The position numbers and the translations under genes are program-made. From Acidiphilium rubrum (lineage in GTDB: Bacteria > Pseudomonadota > Alphaproteobacteria > Acetobacterales > Acetobacteraceae), in contig NZ_FTNE01000018.1 of assembly GCF_900156265.1 (NCBI RefSeq), positions 1 to 64,000 on the forward strand: a stretch of DNA of 64,000 nt, written 5' to 3'. Below the pieces are notes generated by a model. The model made no database searches and was not told the DNA's origin. It saw nothing but the letters and a program-made list of their open reading frames with translations. The first letter of the stretch is position 1. Each line of letters opens with the position of its first letter. Of the stretch, positions 16,746-27,032 are shown in pieces.

Positions 16746-19700
16746 ATGCCCAAGCGGACCGACCTCAAATCAATCCTCATCATCGGTGCTGGTCCGATCG
16801 TGATCGGCCAGGCCTGCGAGTTCGATTATTCCGGGGCGCAGGCGTGCAAGGCGTTGCGCGAGGAGGGGTATCGGGTTGTGCTGGTCAACTCCAATCCGGC
16901 GACGATCATGACCGATCCTGAGCTCGCGGATGCGACGTATATCGAGCCGATCACCCCGGAGATGGTGGAGAAGATCATCATCAAGGAGCGGCCGGATGCG
17001 TTGTTGCCGACCATGGGCGGGCAGACGGCGCTGAATACCGCGATGGCGCTGGCGAAATCGGGCGTGCTGGACAAGCATGGGGTCGAGCTGATCGGGGCCA
17101 AGGCGGATGTGATCGATCGGGCGGAGGATCGGTTGAAGTTTCGCGATGCGATGGCCGAGATCGGGATTGAAAGCCCCAAGAGTGCGATTGCTCATTCGCT
17201 GGATGAGGCGCGGGCGGCGCTGGAGCTGGTGGGGTTGCCGGCGGTGATCCGGCCTTCGTTCACGCTGGGCGGCACGGGGGGCGGGATTGCGTTCAACCGC
17301 GAGGAGTTTCTGGAGATTGTCACCAGCGGGCTCGATGCGTCGCCGACCACGGAGGTGTTGATCGAGGAGAGCGTGCTCGGCTGGAAAGAGTACGAGATGG
17401 AGGTGGTGCGCGACGCGGCGGATAATTGCATCATTGTGTGTTCGATCGAGAATATCGATCCGATGGGCGTGCATACGGGTGATTCCGTGACGGTGGCGCC
17501 GGCGCTGACGCTGACGGACCGGGAATTCCAGATCATGCGGGATGCCTCGATTGCGTGTCTGCGCAAGATCGGCGTGGATACCGGCGGGTCGAACGTGCAG
17601 TTCGGCGTCAATCCGGCGGATGGGCGGATGGTGGTGATCGAGATGAATCCACGGGTGTCGCGTTCATCGGCGCTGGCTTCGAAGGCGACGGGATTTCCGA
17701 TCGCGAAGATCGCGGCGAAGCTGGCGGTGGGGTATACGCTGGATGAGTTGCGCAACGATATCACGCAGGTGACGCCGGCGAGTTTCGAGCCGACGATCGA
17801 TTACGTGGTGATCAAGATTCCGCGTTTCACCTTCGAGAAGTTTCCGGGCACGCCGGCGTTGCTGACCACGGCGATGAAGTCGGTCGGTGAGGCGATGGCG
17901 ATCGGGCGGAATTTCGCCGAGGCGTTGCAGAAGGGGTTGCGCAGTCTGGAAACCGGGCTGTCCGGGCTCGATGAGGTCGAGGCGCCGGGCGATGGCACGC
18001 ATGATGCGTTCCGCGCCGCATTGTCGACGCCGCGGCCGGATCGGTTGCTGATTGCGGCGCAGGCGTTGCGGGCCGGGCTGTCGGTTGCGGATATTCATGC
18101 GACGTCGAAATTTGATCCGTGGTTTCTCGAGCAGATGGCGGAGATTGTCGCGGTGGAGCGGCGGATTGCGCGCGAGGGGTTGCCGGAGGATGCGATCGGG
18201 CTGCGCGCGATCAAGGCGCTGGGGTTTTCCGACAAGCGCCTGGCGCAGTTGAGCGGGCGTGCCGAGGCATCGATCGCGGCGGAACGCGCGGCGCTTGGCG
18301 TGGTGCCGGTGTATCGGCGGATCGACAGTACGGCGGGCGAGTTCGCATCGGCCACATCGTATATGTATGCGACGTATGAGGGCGGATTTGGCGTGCCGCA
18401 TTGCGAGGCGGCGCCGACCGACCGGCGGAAGGTCGTTATTCTGGGCGGCGGGCCGAACCGGATCGGGCAGGGGATCGAGTTCGATTATTGCTGCGTCCAT
18501 GCCGCCTACGCGCTGCGTGAGGCGGGGTTTGAGACCATCATGGTCAATTGCAATCCCGAAACGGTTTCGACCGATTACGATACGTCGGACCGGCTGTATT
18601 TCGAGCCGCTGTTCGCCGAGGACGTGATTGCGCTGATCCGGCGCGAGCAGCAGGACGGCACGGTGCTCGGCTGCATCGTGCAATATGGCGGCCAGACGCC
18701 ATTGAAGCTGAGCCGGGCGCTGGAGGATGCGGGGATTGCGATTTTGGGCACCTCGGCCGATGCGATCGATATTGCCGAAGATCGTGAGCGGTTCCAGGTT
18801 TTGTTGAAATCGCTCGGGTTGCGCCAGCCGGAAAACGGTACTGCGCGGTCGGCGGCGCAGGCTGAGGCGATCGTCGAGAAAATCGGGTTTCCGGTGGTGA
18901 TCCGGCCGAGTTACGTGCTGGGCGGTCGGGCGATGGAGATTGTGTATGATCTGCCCAATCTGCGGCGCTACATGCGCGAGGCGGTGATCGTTTCGGGGAG
19001 CAATCCCGTGTTGATCGACCGGTATCTGAACGATGCGATCGAGGTGGATGTCGATTGCATCGCCGACGGCCAGACGGTCTATGTCGCGGGTGTGATGGAA
19101 CATATCGAAGAGGCCGGCATTCATTCGGGAGACAGTGCGTGCTCGCTGCCGCCCTATTCGCTCTCACCCGCCGTGGTGGCCGAATTGCGTTCGGAGACCG
19201 AGGCGATGGCGAAGGCGTTGAACGTGATCGGGCTGATGAACGTGCAGTTCGCCATCCAGGGTGACAATGTCTATGTGCTCGAGGTGAACCCGCGGGCGTC
19301 ACGCACGGTGCCGTTCGTCGCCAAGGCGACCGGCGTATCGGTGGCGAAAATCGGTGCGCGGGTGATGGCGGGGGAAACGCTCGCCTCGTTCGGCCTCGAT
19401 GACAGCGTGATGCGCAGCCATGTCGCGGTGAAGGAGGCGGTATTTCCGTTCGCGCGGTTTTCCGGCGTCGATGTGCTGCTCGGCCCGGAGATGAAATCGA
19501 CCGGCGAGGTGATGGGGCTGGATGCGAGTTTCGCGCGCGCCTTCGCCAAGGCGCAGCTGGGCGCGGGGGTGAAGCTGCCGCGCGGCGGCACCGTGCTGCT
19601 GTCGGTGCGCGATGGCGACAAGGCGGCGATCGTTTCGATTGCGCGGCGCTTCGTCGATCTCGGGTTCACCATCATGGCGACGCGGGGGACGGCGGCGCAT

Positions 19701-19988
19701 CTCTCCGATGCGGGGATCACCGCGCGGGCGGTGAACAAGGTGCTGGAGGGCCGGCCGCATTGCGTCGATGCGATTCGTTCGGGCGAGGTGCAATTGGTGA
19801 TCAACACCGCCTCCGGCGCGCAGACGGTGGCGGATAGTTTCGATATCCGCCGTTCCGCGCTGACGCACGGGGTGCCGCATTTCACCACCATCGCCGGGGC
19901 GCGCGCGGCCTCGCACGCCATAGCAGCCCTGGCTGCGGGCAGTCTTGAAGTTGCGCCGCTTCAGTCGTATTTTCCCCAATCGTTTTAA
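16746..19988 (+). CDS. carB: Carbamoyl-phosphate synthase large subunit
   Basis: 1080 residues, full length. Two homologous ATP-grasp synthetase halves are visible. The first starts [23 protein letters not shown] and contains [11 protein letters not shown]. The second starts [21 protein letters not shown] and contains [14 protein letters not shown]. The oligomerisation domain lies between them and a C-terminal MGS-like allosteric domain begins near residue 940. It makes carbamoyl phosphate with CarA for arginine and pyrimidines. Separation from carA by an unrelated ATPase gene is unusual. greA follows after 84 bases. Confidence 0.98.
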   Translation: MPKRTDLKSILIIGAGPIVIGQACEFDYSGAQACKALREEGYRVVLVNSNPATIMTDPELADATYIEPITPEMVEKIIIKERPDALLPTMGGQTALNTAMALAKSGVLDKHGVELIGAKADVIDRAEDRLKFRDAMAEIGIESPKSAIAHSLDEARAALELVGLPAVIRPSFTLGGTGGGIAFNREEFLEIVTSGLDASPTTEVLIEESVLGWKEYEMEVVRDAADNCIIVCSIENIDPMGVHTGDSVTVAPALTLTDREFQIMRDASIACLRKIGVDTGGSNVQFGVNPADGRMVVIEMNPRVSRSSALASKATGFPIAKIAAKLAVGYTLDELRNDITQVTPASFEPTIDYVVIKIPRFTFEKFPGTPALLTTAMKSVGEAMAIGRNFAEALQKGLRSLETGLSGLDEVEAPGDGTHDAFRAALSTPRPDRLLIAAQALRAGLSVADIHATSKFDPWFLEQMAEIVAVERRIAREGLPEDAIGLRAIKALGFSDKRLAQLSGRAEASIAAERAALGVVPVYRRIDSTAGEFASATSYMYATYEGGFGVPHCEAAPTDRRKVVILGGGPNRIGQGIEFDYCCVHAAYALREAGFETIMVNCNPETVSTDYDTSDRLYFEPLFAEDVIALIRREQQDGTVLGCIVQYGGQTPLKLSRALEDAGIAILGTSADAIDIAEDRERFQVLLKSLGLRQPENGTARSAAQAEAIVEKIGFPVVIRPSYVLGGRAMEIVYDLPNLRRYMREAVIVSGSNPVLIDRYLNDAIEVDVDCIADGQTVYVAGVMEHIEEAGIHSGDSACSLPPYSLSPAVVAELRSETEAMAKALNVIGLMNVQFAIQGDNVYVLEVNPRASRTVPFVAKATGVSVAKIGARVMAGETLASFGLDDSVMRSHVAVKEAVFPFARFSGVDVLLGPEMKSTGEVMGLDASFARAFAKAQLGAGVKLPRGGTVLLSVRDGDKAAIVSIARRFVDLGFTIMATRGTAAHLSDAGITARAVNKVLEGRPHCVDAIRSGEVQLVINTASGAQTVADSFDIRRSALTHGVPHFTTIAGARAASHAIAALAAGSLEVAPLQSYFPQSF

Positions 19989-19994
19989 TCGGTG

Positions 19995-20020
19995 CCGTGG
20001 CCGGAAACCTCCGGTCACGG
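19995..20020 (+). terminator. Hairpin after carB
   Basis: CCGTGGCCGGA and TCCGGTCACGG pair at 10 of 11 positions around a 4-base AACC loop, just 7 bases after the carB stop. No U-run follows, so it may be a pausing or RNA-stabilising hairpin rather than a full intrinsic terminator. Confidence 0.45.
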
Positions 20021-20072
20021 TGCGCGCACTCATGCCAACCGCCTGCTGACGTCTCTGACGTAAGGAATCGCC

Positions 20073-20546
20073 GTGCAAAAATTCCCGATGACCGGGCCCG
20101 GATTGACCAGTCTCGAAACCGAATTGCGCCACCTCAAGGTGGAGGAGCGACCTGCGATCATTCGCGCGATCGCCGAGGCGCGCAGCCATGGCGATTTGTC
20201 GGAGAACGCGGAATATCATTCCGCGCGGGAGCGCCAATCGTTTATCGAGGGGCGTATTGCGGAGTTGGAGGAAATTATTTCCGCCGCCGAAGTGATCGAC
20301 CCGGCGACGTTGTCGGGCGATACGATCAAATTCGGTGCGCAGGTCGAACTGATCGACGAGGAGACCGAAAAGCAGGTGCGCTATCAGATCGTCGGTCTGC
20401 ATGAGGCGGATATCAAGCTCGGCCGGCTTTCGGTGACCTCGCCGCTCGCGAAATCACTGATCGGCAAAAAGCCGGGCGATACGGTTTCGGTGCCGGCACC
20501 CGGTGGCGATCGCAGCTACGAGATTTTGACCGTCCGGTTCGGCTGA
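20073..20546 (+). CDS. greA: Transcription elongation factor GreA
   Basis: 157 residues, GTG start. GreA enters the RNA polymerase secondary channel and stimulates cleavage of backtracked RNA. The N-terminal coiled coil carries the conserved tip [17 protein letters not shown] with the acidic Asp/Glu pair needed for cleavage. The C-terminal FKBP-like domain contains [23 protein letters not shown]. The length is standard. Located 84 bases after carB and 4 bases before ilvA, a neighbourhood seen in other alphaproteobacteria for carB-greA. Confidence 0.97.
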   Translation: MQKFPMTGPGLTSLETELRHLKVEERPAIIRAIAEARSHGDLSENAEYHSARERQSFIEGRIAELEEIISAAEVIDPATLSGDTIKFGAQVELIDEETEKQVRYQIVGLHEADIKLGRLSVTSPLAKSLIGKKPGDTVSVPAPGGDRSYEILTVRFG

Positions 20547-20550
20547 GCCG

Positions 20551-21747
20551 TTGGTCACGATCGAGGATATCGAGGCGGCGGTTCCGCGCATCGCCGGCGC
20601 GGTGCAGCGCACACCGCTGGTCTATTCGGATGCGCTGTCGCGTGCGACCGGTGCGCGCGTACTGCTGAAGCTCGAAAATCTGCAGGCGACCGGCGCGTTC
20701 AAGGAACGCGGGGCGGCCAACCGGATCGCGCTGCTGAGTGCGGCCGAGCGTGCGCGCGGCGTGATCGCGATGTCCGCCGGTAATCACGCCCAGGCGGTGG
20801 CGCGCCATGCGCAGCTGGCCGGCATTGCCGCGACCATCGTGATGCCGCGCTTCACGCCGACCACCAAGGTGATGCGCACCCGCGCCTGGGGTGCCCGCGT
20901 CTTGCTGCACGGCGAAACCCTGGCCGAAGCGGCGAGCCATGCGCATGAACTGGCGCGGGCGGAATCGCTGGTGTTCGTGCACCCGTATGACGATCCCGCG
21001 GTGATCGCGGGGCAGGGCACCATGGCGCTCGAAATCATCGAGGATGCGGCCGATCTGGATATCATGGTGGTGCCGACCGGCGGCGGCGGATTTTTGTCGG
21101 GCTGCGCCATCGCGGCGCGCGCACGGCGCCCGGCGCTGACGGTGCTGGGCGTCGAGGTGGAGTCTTATGCCGGGTTCGCCCAGGCGCTGGCCGGCAAGCC
21201 GATCGAGGTGGGGGGTGCGACCATCGCTGAAGGCATCGCGGTGCGCGATATCGGGCGCCTGCCGCTGTCGATCCTGCGCGATCTCGGCACCGAGGTGCTG
21301 GTGGTGCCGGAAGCGGCGGTGGAACAGGCGATCGCGCTGCTGATCGAAGGCAGCAAACTGGTGGCCGAAGGCGCCGGCGCGGCCGGGCTCGCGGCGGTGC
21401 TGAGCTTTCCCGATCGTTTCGCCGGCAAGACCGTGGCGCTGCCGATCTGCGGTGGCAATATCGATACCCGCACCCTCGCCAATACCCTGCTGCGCAATCT
21501 GCTGCGCGACGGCCGCATCCTGAAAATTCTGATGGAAATCCCCGATCGCCCGGGCGTGCTGGCCGATATCGCCGCGCGGATCGGCAATGGCGGCGGCAAT
21601 ATCATCGAAGTCGTGCACCAGCGGCTGTTCGCCTCGCCGACCGTGCAGGCGGCGCATCTGGAAATCATGATCGAGGCGCGGGATGCGGCGCATGGGAACG
21701 CGATCGTGGCGGCGCTCGAGGAGGTTTATACGGTTCGGCGGATGTGA
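20551..21747 (+). CDS. ilvA: Threonine dehydratase (biosynthetic-type fold, short form with ACT domain)
   Basis: 398 residues with TTG start, 4 bases after greA. A fold-type II PLP enzyme: the Schiff-base lysine is Lys51 in GAFKERGAANR, the AGNHAQ motif contacts the cofactor, and the phosphate loop is PTGGGGFLSG. One ACT domain occupies about 325-398 (ILMEIPDRPGVLADIAARI). It deaminates threonine to 2-oxobutanoate, the first step to isoleucine. The single ACT domain of this type matches the 400-residue class, which in some bacteria is catabolic or serine-active, so ilvA versus tdcB-like use is not decided by sequence. Confidence 0.92.
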   Translation: MVTIEDIEAAVPRIAGAVQRTPLVYSDALSRATGARVLLKLENLQATGAFKERGAANRIALLSAAERARGVIAMSAGNHAQAVARHAQLAGIAATIVMPRFTPTTKVMRTRAWGARVLLHGETLAEAASHAHELARAESLVFVHPYDDPAVIAGQGTMALEIIEDAADLDIMVVPTGGGGFLSGCAIAARARRPALTVLGVEVESYAGFAQALAGKPIEVGGATIAEGIAVRDIGRLPLSILRDLGTEVLVVPEAAVEQAIALLIEGSKLVAEGAGAAGLAAVLSFPDRFAGKTVALPICGGNIDTRTLANTLLRNLLRDGRILKILMEIPDRPGVLADIAARIGNGGGNIIEVVHQRLFASPTVQAAHLEIMIEARDAAHGNAIVAALEEVYTVRRM

Positions 21748-21768
21748 TTGCGGGTGTGAGGGAACCAT

Positions 21769-21806
21769 TTCTTTTTCTGCAAAAAAAGAAGCAAAAAAAC
21801 TTTGTT
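21769..21806. repeat. Second copy of the AT-rich hairpin repeat
   Basis: TTCTTTTT (21769-21776) pairs with AAAAAGAA, and is followed by GCAAAAAAACTTTGTT. This matches the left half of the element at 516-557 almost base for base (AAAAGAAGCAAAAAAACTTTGTT in both). It lies 22 bases after the ilvA stop in a 129-base gap, where it could act as an intrinsic terminator. Confidence 0.7.
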
Positions 21807-21876
21807 ATGCTGGGTTGGTGCGTGTGGAGCGGGTCACGCGCAGGGTTGGGCTCACGGTGGGTGTTGAGGTGATGTC

Positions 21877-22530
21877 GTGCTGCCGGCGATTTTGTATCAA
21901 TCCAATCATCTGCTGATCATCGATAAGCCTTCCGGTCTGGCCTGCCACGCCGGTCCGCGCGGGGGCGCGAGTGTCGAGGATTTTTTTCCGCAGTGGCGGC
22001 GCGGGCATGACGGGCCGTGGCTCGCGCATCGGCTGGATGCCGATACCGCCGGCTGTCTCGCGATCGCGCGGCGCAAGACCACGCTGGTCGCGCTGCAGGC
22101 CGCCTTCGCGGCCCATACCGTGCGGAAAACCTACTGGGCGGTGGTGCAGGGTGTGCCCCGCGAACCGCACGGCACGATTTCGGCACCGCTGCGCAAGCAG
22201 ACCACGCCATCCGGCTGGCGCATGGTGGTCGATCCCAAGGGGCAGCCCGCCATCAGCGACTGGCGCGTGCTCGCGGCATCGAACGGGCGCGCGGTGCTTG
22301 AGCTCTCACCGCGCACCGGGCGGACCCATCAGCTTCGGGTCCATTGCGCTGATATGGGGTATCCGATCGTCGGTGATCCGCTGTACGGCAAGGCGGCCAA
22401 GGGGTTGTGCCTGCTCGCGCGCCGGTTGGTTCTGCCGCTCGACCCGATGGTCAGCGCGGTCGCCGCGGTGCCGGATACGCTGCGGGCGGCGCTGTCAGGC
22501 GTCGATTTCGATCGCCTTGAGCCGGGCTAA
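21877..22530 (+). CDS. RluA-family pseudouridine synthase
   Basis: 217 residues, GTG start. The RluA catalytic motif HRLDADTAG lies at 51-59 with the catalytic Asp54. The family start motif YQSNHLLIIDKPSGLACH is present, and the C-terminal motif RTGRTHQLRVHCADMGYPIVGDPLYG is complete. No S4 domain precedes it, so it is of the short RluA/TruC-like type and modifies uridines in rRNA or tRNA; the exact target cannot be assigned. Its last 36 bases overlap the end of otsA on the opposite strand. Confidence 0.92.
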   Translation: MLPAILYQSNHLLIIDKPSGLACHAGPRGGASVEDFFPQWRRGHDGPWLAHRLDADTAGCLAIARRKTTLVALQAAFAAHTVRKTYWAVVQGVPREPHGTISAPLRKQTTPSGWRMVVDPKGQPAISDWRVLAASNGRAVLELSPRTGRTHQLRVHCADMGYPIVGDPLYGKAAKGLCLLARRLVLPLDPMVSAVAAVPDTLRAALSGVDFDRLEPG

Positions 22531-23874
22531 AAAATCCCGGCAGAACGAGGCGGCGGTGGTGCGCCGCACCTTGGCCAGCAGGGCGGCGTGGCGCGCCTTG
22601 CGTTCCTCGAGCGGCATGATCAGGGCGGCGTGCATCGCATCGGCCACCGCATCGGCGTCGTAGGGGTTGACGATCAGCGCCTCGGTCATTTCCTCCGCTG
22701 CACCGGCGAAGCGCGACAGCACCAGCACGCCGGGATCGCTGGAATCCTGCGCGGCGATGAACTCCTTGGCGACCAGGTTCATGCCATCGCGCAGCGGCGT
22801 CACCAGCGCGATGCGGGCGAGGCGATAGAACCCGGCGATGGTGTTGCGGTTGACCGTGCGGGTCATGTAACGCAGCGGCGTCCAGTCGAAATCGGAATAG
22901 GCGCCGTTGATGTCGCCGGCCTTGCGGTCGAGTTCGCGGCGCAGCGACTGATAGCGGTCGACGTCCTCGCGCGAGCGGGCGGCGATTTGCAGTAGGCTGA
23001 TGCGGCGCAGATGTTCGGGGTGGCGGTGCAGCAGCTGGCCGAACGCATCGAAGCGCTGCGGCAGCCCCTTGGTGTAGTCGAGCCGGTCGACGCCGATGGC
23101 CAGGGCGCGGCCGACCAGGCTTTCGATCAGGCGTTTGGTCTCCGCCATGCCGGCGGCGCGGCGGGCGGTGCGGGCGAAGCCATCGGCATCGATGCCGATT
23201 GGCGCGACGATGGTTTCTGTCCGATGGCCGTTATGGGTGAAGCTGTGGTTGTCATCGGGGTGGACATCCATGCAGGATGCGACCGATTCCAGGAAATTCA
23301 TCCGATCGCCATGGGTCTGAAACCCGACCAGATCGGCGGCCGCGAGCGCGCGCACCAGCACCGCGGCCGAGGGCAGCACGTGCAGCACGGCGGGCGGCAC
23401 GAAGGGGATGTGCAGGAAGAACCCAATGCGGTTTTTCACACCCCTGCGGCGCAACGCATCGGCCATGGTGAGGAGCTGGTAGTCGTGAATCCAGATCGTG
23501 TCGTCCGGCCGAAGCAGGGGGACCAGGCGATCGGCGAACAGATCGTTGACGGTGAGGTAGCCCTCGTAATCATCGCGTTTGAAATCGAGCAGGCCGGTCC
23601 GGTAATGAAGCAGCGGCCAGAGCGAGCCGTTGGAAAATCCGACATAGAAGCGCCGGTAATCGGATTCGCTCAGATCGACCGTGGCGTAGGTGAGGCCGCC
23701 GTGATCGATGACCGTCGCCTGATCGGAGGAGGTCGCGCCGCGCTTGCCGGACCAGCCGAACCAGAGCGAGCCCGGGGTCATCGCTTCGGCCAGCGCCACC
23801 GCGAGGCCGCCGGCCTTGGCGCCGCGCTCGGTCGGCATCGATACCCGGTTGGAAACGACGACGAGGCGGCTCAT
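22495..23874 (-). CDS. otsA: Trehalose-6-phosphate synthase
   Basis: 459 residues, a GT20 glycosyltransferase with GT-B fold. It couples UDP-glucose to glucose-6-phosphate. Visible marks are the VVSNRV start with the glycine pair in AGGLAVAL, the [13 protein letters not shown] segment, [15 protein letters not shown], the [17 protein letters not shown] donor-site motif, and [12 protein letters not shown] with [10 protein letters not shown]-like substrate contacts. The start overlaps the otsB stop (ATGA), forming an otsB-otsA unit that serves osmotic and desiccation protection. Confidence 0.97.
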   Translation of the reverse strand: MSRLVVVSNRVSMPTERGAKAGGLAVALAEAMTPGSLWFGWSGKRGATSSDQATVIDHGGLTYATVDLSESDYRRFYVGFSNGSLWPLLHYRTGLLDFKRDDYEGYLTVNDLFADRLVPLLRPDDTIWIHDYQLLTMADALRRRGVKNRIGFFLHIPFVPPAVLHVLPSAAVLVRALAAADLVGFQTHGDRMNFLESVASCMDVHPDDNHSFTHNGHRTETIVAPIGIDADGFARTARRAAGMAETKRLIESLVGRALAIGVDRLDYTKGLPQRFDAFGQLLHRHPEHLRRISLLQIAARSREDVDRYQSLRRELDRKAGDINGAYSDFDWTPLRYMTRTVNRNTIAGFYRLARIALVTPLRDGMNLVAKEFIAAQDSSDPGVLVLSRFAGAAEEMTEALIVNPYDADAVADAMHAALIMPLEERKARHAALLAKVRRTTAASFCRDFLARLKAIEIDA

Positions 23875-24581
23875 GGCTGCGGCTCCGCGACGGCGCGTGC
23901 CAACCAGGCGCGGACGGCGTTGGTTGTGCCATCGAAATCGCGATGCACGTTCAGACCGATGCCGCCCTGCGCCTTGGCCGCCGCGATCGCCGCTTCATCG
24001 GTGGTGTCATCGCCGACGAACACCGGCACGCGGCCGGCAAAGGGTGTTTGTTGCATGAACCAGTCGAGCGCGCGGCCTTTGTCCGCGCCGGCCGGGCGGA
24101 TTTCCCAGGCCATGTTGGCGGGCAGAACCTCGATATCGGGCACGCCTGCGATCAACCGGTCGATCAGCGCGCGCAGCGCCGGGCCATGGTCCGGCGCACG
24201 GCGGAAATGTGCGACCAGCGTGTAGCGTTTCTGCTCGATCGCGACGCCCGGCATGGTCGCCGCCGCATCATCCAACGCCTGGCGCCAGGCGGGGCGGTTT
24301 GCGGTGGTGGTGATCGGCTGATGGATCACACCGGCGCTGTCGCGGCAGACAAAGCCGTGTTCCGCGCCGGCGGGGAAGGGCGCGCCGGTGACGCCATCGA
24401 TATCGTCCATGGTGCGGCCGGACAGGATTGCGAGGGCGCCGTTGCGCGCGGAAGCCAGGGCAGCCAGCAGCGCCGGCAGGCCATCGGGCACCACGACCTC
24501 GGCCGGGGTCGGCGCGAAATCGAGCAAGGTGCCGTCCAGGTCGAGGAACAGCGCATGGGTGGGCATGAGGTCAGGTAACAT
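23871..24581 (-). CDS. otsB: Trehalose-6-phosphate phosphatase
   Basis: 236 residues of the HAD superfamily. Motif I is LFLDLDGTLLDF with the nucleophile Asp14 and acid/base Asp16. Motif II is AILSGR, and motif IV is VFVGDDTTDEAAI. The cap domain lies between them. It releases free trehalose from the OtsA product. ATG 24581 is taken as start; ATG 24566 (MPTHALFLDLDG) is equally credible. It is the first gene of the otsBA unit, and a 16-base tandem repeat lies upstream at 24611-24642. Confidence 0.95.
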   Translation of the reverse strand: MLPDLMPTHALFLDLDGTLLDFAPTPAEVVVPDGLPALLAALASARNGALAILSGRTMDDIDGVTGAPFPAGAEHGFVCRDSAGVIHQPITTTANRPAWRQALDDAAATMPGVAIEQKRYTLVAHFRRAPDHGPALRALIDRLIAGVPDIEVLPANMAWEIRPAGADKGRALDWFMQQTPFAGRVPVFVGDDTTDEAAIAAAKAQGGIGLNVHRDFDGTTNAVRAWLARAVAEPQP

Positions 24582-24610
24582 TGTGTAATAGATGGGCAGT
24601 CACCATGCCC

Positions 24611-24642
24611 CGATCAAGCGAACGCCCGATCAAGCAAACGTT
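24611..24642. promoter_or_regulatory. 16-base tandem repeat upstream of otsB
   Basis: CGATCAAGCGAACGCC is followed at once by CGATCAAGCAAACGTT, 12 of the first 14 positions or better being identical. It lies 30-60 bases upstream of the otsB start in the 105-base gap to the GT39 gene. Two in-phase copies (about 1.5 helical turns apart) could be a regulator site. Nothing else is recognisable in the gap. Confidence 0.4.
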
Positions 24643-24686
24643 TAGCCAAGGTCAGTTCACGGATGCGCTAGCCGCGCCCGTGGCGA

Positions 24687-26207
24687 TCAGGGGCCCGGTG
24701 TCGGCCAGGATTGCAGATCATGCCCCAGCAGCATCGGTATCCGCAGCAGCACGCGGCCGTGATGGGTGATGTCGATTGGCTTTTCGATGCTGATCGAGGC
24801 GAAGCGCTGCGCATAGCGCTGCATGACCGCGGGGACGTCACCCGGCATCGCGGCGATCAGAATATCATCGCCGATCAATGATTGTGGCGGCGTGGTGATG
24901 CCGAACTCATGCGGATCGCCCTCGAATACCGCGACTTTCATGGTCGGGCCGACCGCATAGGCGATTTTTCCAGCGTCGTACCAGCGCAGCGCGGCGAGTG
25001 CCAGGTTCGGGCGGGACAGCTCGCCGCGTGCCGCCAGCGCCGCGCGAAAACTGCGCCAGTCGATCGCCTGCAATTCGGGGGATTTGCCGGGTGCGAAGCG
25101 GGCGTTGAACCCCGGCACGATGCCGAACTGCAATTGTGCGCCGATGAACAGTACGGCCAGCGTCAGCACGGCGGCGGTGCCCCAGGCGACGCCCGCGGCC
25201 CAGCGGCGCGCGGCGGTGCCGAGGCGGGCGAGCCAGTCGCCGAGCAGGGGAAACAACATCAGATAGCCGGGGGCGGCCCAGTGAAACAGGATTTTGCGCG
25301 ACGACCAGAACGATATCGCTGAAAACAGCACGATCGGGATAATGCCGAGCAGTGCGAGGAACCGCGCCCGCCGATCCGCCCCGGTGCGCAGGCCGCCGAT
25401 CAGCAGACATGCCATGGGGATGAAAATCCACGGCGCGATGAACACCGCCTCGCCGGCCCAGACGATGAACGGGCGCAGCGGATGAATGCCGAATCCGGTC
25501 GCCCGCGCGCCCTGGTAGCCGAACGAGGCCCAATGGTTCAGCGCGTTCCACAACAGCACCGGCGAGAACGCCAGCAGCGCGATCAGGCAGGCGAGCCACG
25601 GCCCGGCGCTGGCGAGCGCGCGGCGGCCGCGCGGATCGAGGATCAGGAAGGCCAGCGCGCCCAGCAAATTCAGGGCGGCATTGTATTTCGAGGTCATGGC
25701 GAGGCCGGCGCACAGCCCGGCCAGCGGCCAGAACGCCGGTTCGGGCTCCGCCGCCCGTTCAGGCTGTGCGACGCCGCCCGCCCGCGCGAGCGCCCAGGCC
25801 GCCGCGAGCAGAAAAAAGTCGAGCGGGCCATCCGGGAGCACCCAGGTGCCGAAGGCGAGCGCAAACACCGGCGATACGTTCAGCGCCACGACCGCCCAGA
25901 CCGCCGCGCGCGGCCCGAACAGGCGCCGGGTGAAGCCGAACATCAATGCCCCGGTGCCAGCGAACAGCGCAATGAACGGCAGGCGCACGATCAACGGCGT
26001 GTGCAGCCCGGTGAGGTGCTGGATGGTCAGTTCCATCCACCAGGAGATCGGCGGATGATCGAAATAGGAGAGTTGATAGGTATGCACGGCCGATACCATG
26101 TAGCTCTCGTCGATGCCGAGACCCATGCCGGCGGCGAATGCGAGGCGGATGGCGGTGGCCAGCAGAATGACCAGGGTAGCCTGGGCGGCGGGGGATCGAT
26201 GTCTCAT
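24687..26207 (-). CDS. GT39-type membrane glycosyltransferase (ArnT/PMT-like)
   Basis: 506 residues with about ten hydrophobic segments. The first external loop carries the acidic pair Asp33-Glu34 in GIDESY and the HPP motif at 51-53, which are the hallmarks of the PMT_2/ArnT superfamily. These enzymes use polyprenyl-phosphate sugars outside the membrane to glycosylate lipids or proteins. The C-terminal region is a soluble periplasmic domain. There are no adjacent arn genes, so the acceptor is unknown. It is divergent from the SCO gene at 26388 across 180 bases, in which I see no further feature. Confidence 0.87.
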   Translation of the reverse strand: MRHRSPAAQATLVILLATAIRLAFAAGMGLGIDESYMVSAVHTYQLSYFDHPPISWWMELTIQHLTGLHTPLIVRLPFIALFAGTGALMFGFTRRLFGPRAAVWAVVALNVSPVFALAFGTWVLPDGPLDFFLLAAAWALARAGGVAQPERAAEPEPAFWPLAGLCAGLAMTSKYNAALNLLGALAFLILDPRGRRALASAGPWLACLIALLAFSPVLLWNALNHWASFGYQGARATGFGIHPLRPFIVWAGEAVFIAPWIFIPMACLLIGGLRTGADRRARFLALLGIIPIVLFSAISFWSSRKILFHWAAPGYLMLFPLLGDWLARLGTAARRWAAGVAWGTAAVLTLAVLFIGAQLQFGIVPGFNARFAPGKSPELQAIDWRSFRAALAARGELSRPNLALAALRWYDAGKIAYAVGPTMKVAVFEGDPHEFGITTPPQSLIGDDILIAAMPGDVPAVMQRYAQRFASISIEKPIDITHHGRVLLRIPMLLGHDLQSWPTPGP

Positions 26208-26387
26208 CGCCGTGCGGCATGGGCGAGGCGGCGGCGGCGGTCAAGCCGCTGTGGCGTGAGGTCGCGCGATCATGATTTGCGGTGCGGGAGGTGGCGCGGT
26301 AGCAAGGCGGCGTCTGATGGTTTGGGAACGAACCAGGCGTTCTTCCTTCAACCTCCCTTCCTGCCAGCCCTAGAACGGAGCCCTCGC

Positions 26388-27032
26388 ATGACCAGTCTGA
26401 CAATCGGCCGCCGGCAATGGCTTGGCGGCGCTTCCGCGGCGATCGGCGCATCGCTGCTCGTGCGGCGGGCGGCGGCTGATCCGGCCTTGCCGGCGTTCGT
26501 GCCGGTCGGCGGGCATATGAAGTCGTTGAAGTTCCGGATGGACGATGTCGAGACCGGCAACACCATCACCGAGGCGGCGTTTCGCGGCCATCCGACCATT
26601 TTGTATTTCGGCTTCACGCGCTGCCCGGATTCCTGCCCGCTGACCATGCAAAACGCGGCGCATCTGGTGTCGCTGCTTGGCAACGACGGGCAGCGCCTGC
26701 GGATTGCGTTCGTCACGGTGGATCTCGACTACGATACGCCGGCGCGGCTGAAACAATTCATGGCGCAGTTCGGGCCGCCACCGGTATTCACCGGTCTGCG
26801 TGGCACGCCAGGCGAACTCAAGACGGCGGCCGCGCGGTTCGGCGTGTTCTACAAGGCACCGAGCGGGGCCGATTCGCCTGATCCGGTTTCCGGCATCGGC
26901 CATAGTGACGCGACCTATCTGTTCGCGCCGGATGGCCATGCCGTCGCGGTGCTACCGGCGCTGCCGACCGGCACGCCGCAATTGCCGCAGGTGGCTTCCC
27001 TGGTGCGCAAGACCCTGTCCGGCGCGGCATGA
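26388..27032 (+). CDS. SCO1/SenC-family copper protein with Tat-like signal
   Basis: 214 residues. The N-terminus has an IGRRQWLGG twin-arginine motif, a hydrophobic stretch and an Ala-rich cleavage region near residue 30, suggesting Tat export. The thioredoxin-like domain carries the CxxxC copper motif (Cys79, Cys83 in FTRCPDSCPLT) and His172 in GHSDATY. SCO proteins deliver copper to the CuA site of cytochrome oxidase. I take ATG 26388 because the signal peptide begins there, although the frame is open far upstream. The stop overlaps the PCuAC start. Confidence 0.93.
   Translation: MTSLTIGRRQWLGGASAAIGASLLVRRAAADPALPAFVPVGGHMKSLKFRMDDVETGNTITEAAFRGHPTILYFGFTRCPDSCPLTMQNAAHLVSLLGNDGQRLRIAFVTVDLDYDTPARLKQFMAQFGPPPVFTGLRGTPGELKTAAARFGVFYKAPSGADSPDPVSGIGHSDATYLFAPDGHAVAVLPALPTGTPQLPQVASLVRKTLSGAA

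Noticed and set aside
17664-19124. 486-codon minus-strand frame opposite carB
   Set aside because: Arg/His-rich shadow with no recognisable motif; carB motifs are complete through this stretch.
20413-21768. 451-codon minus-strand frame opposite ilvA
   Set aside because: Shadow; ilvA has the PLP lysine and ACT domain on the other strand.
24611-24642. CRISPR-like array
   Set aside because: Only two adjacent 16-base copies with no spacer; no cas genes in the window.
25482-26387. Upstream extension of the SCO gene frame by about 300 codons
   Set aside because: It lies antisense to the membrane glycosyltransferase gene and lacks conserved sequence; the Tat-like signal begins at 26388.
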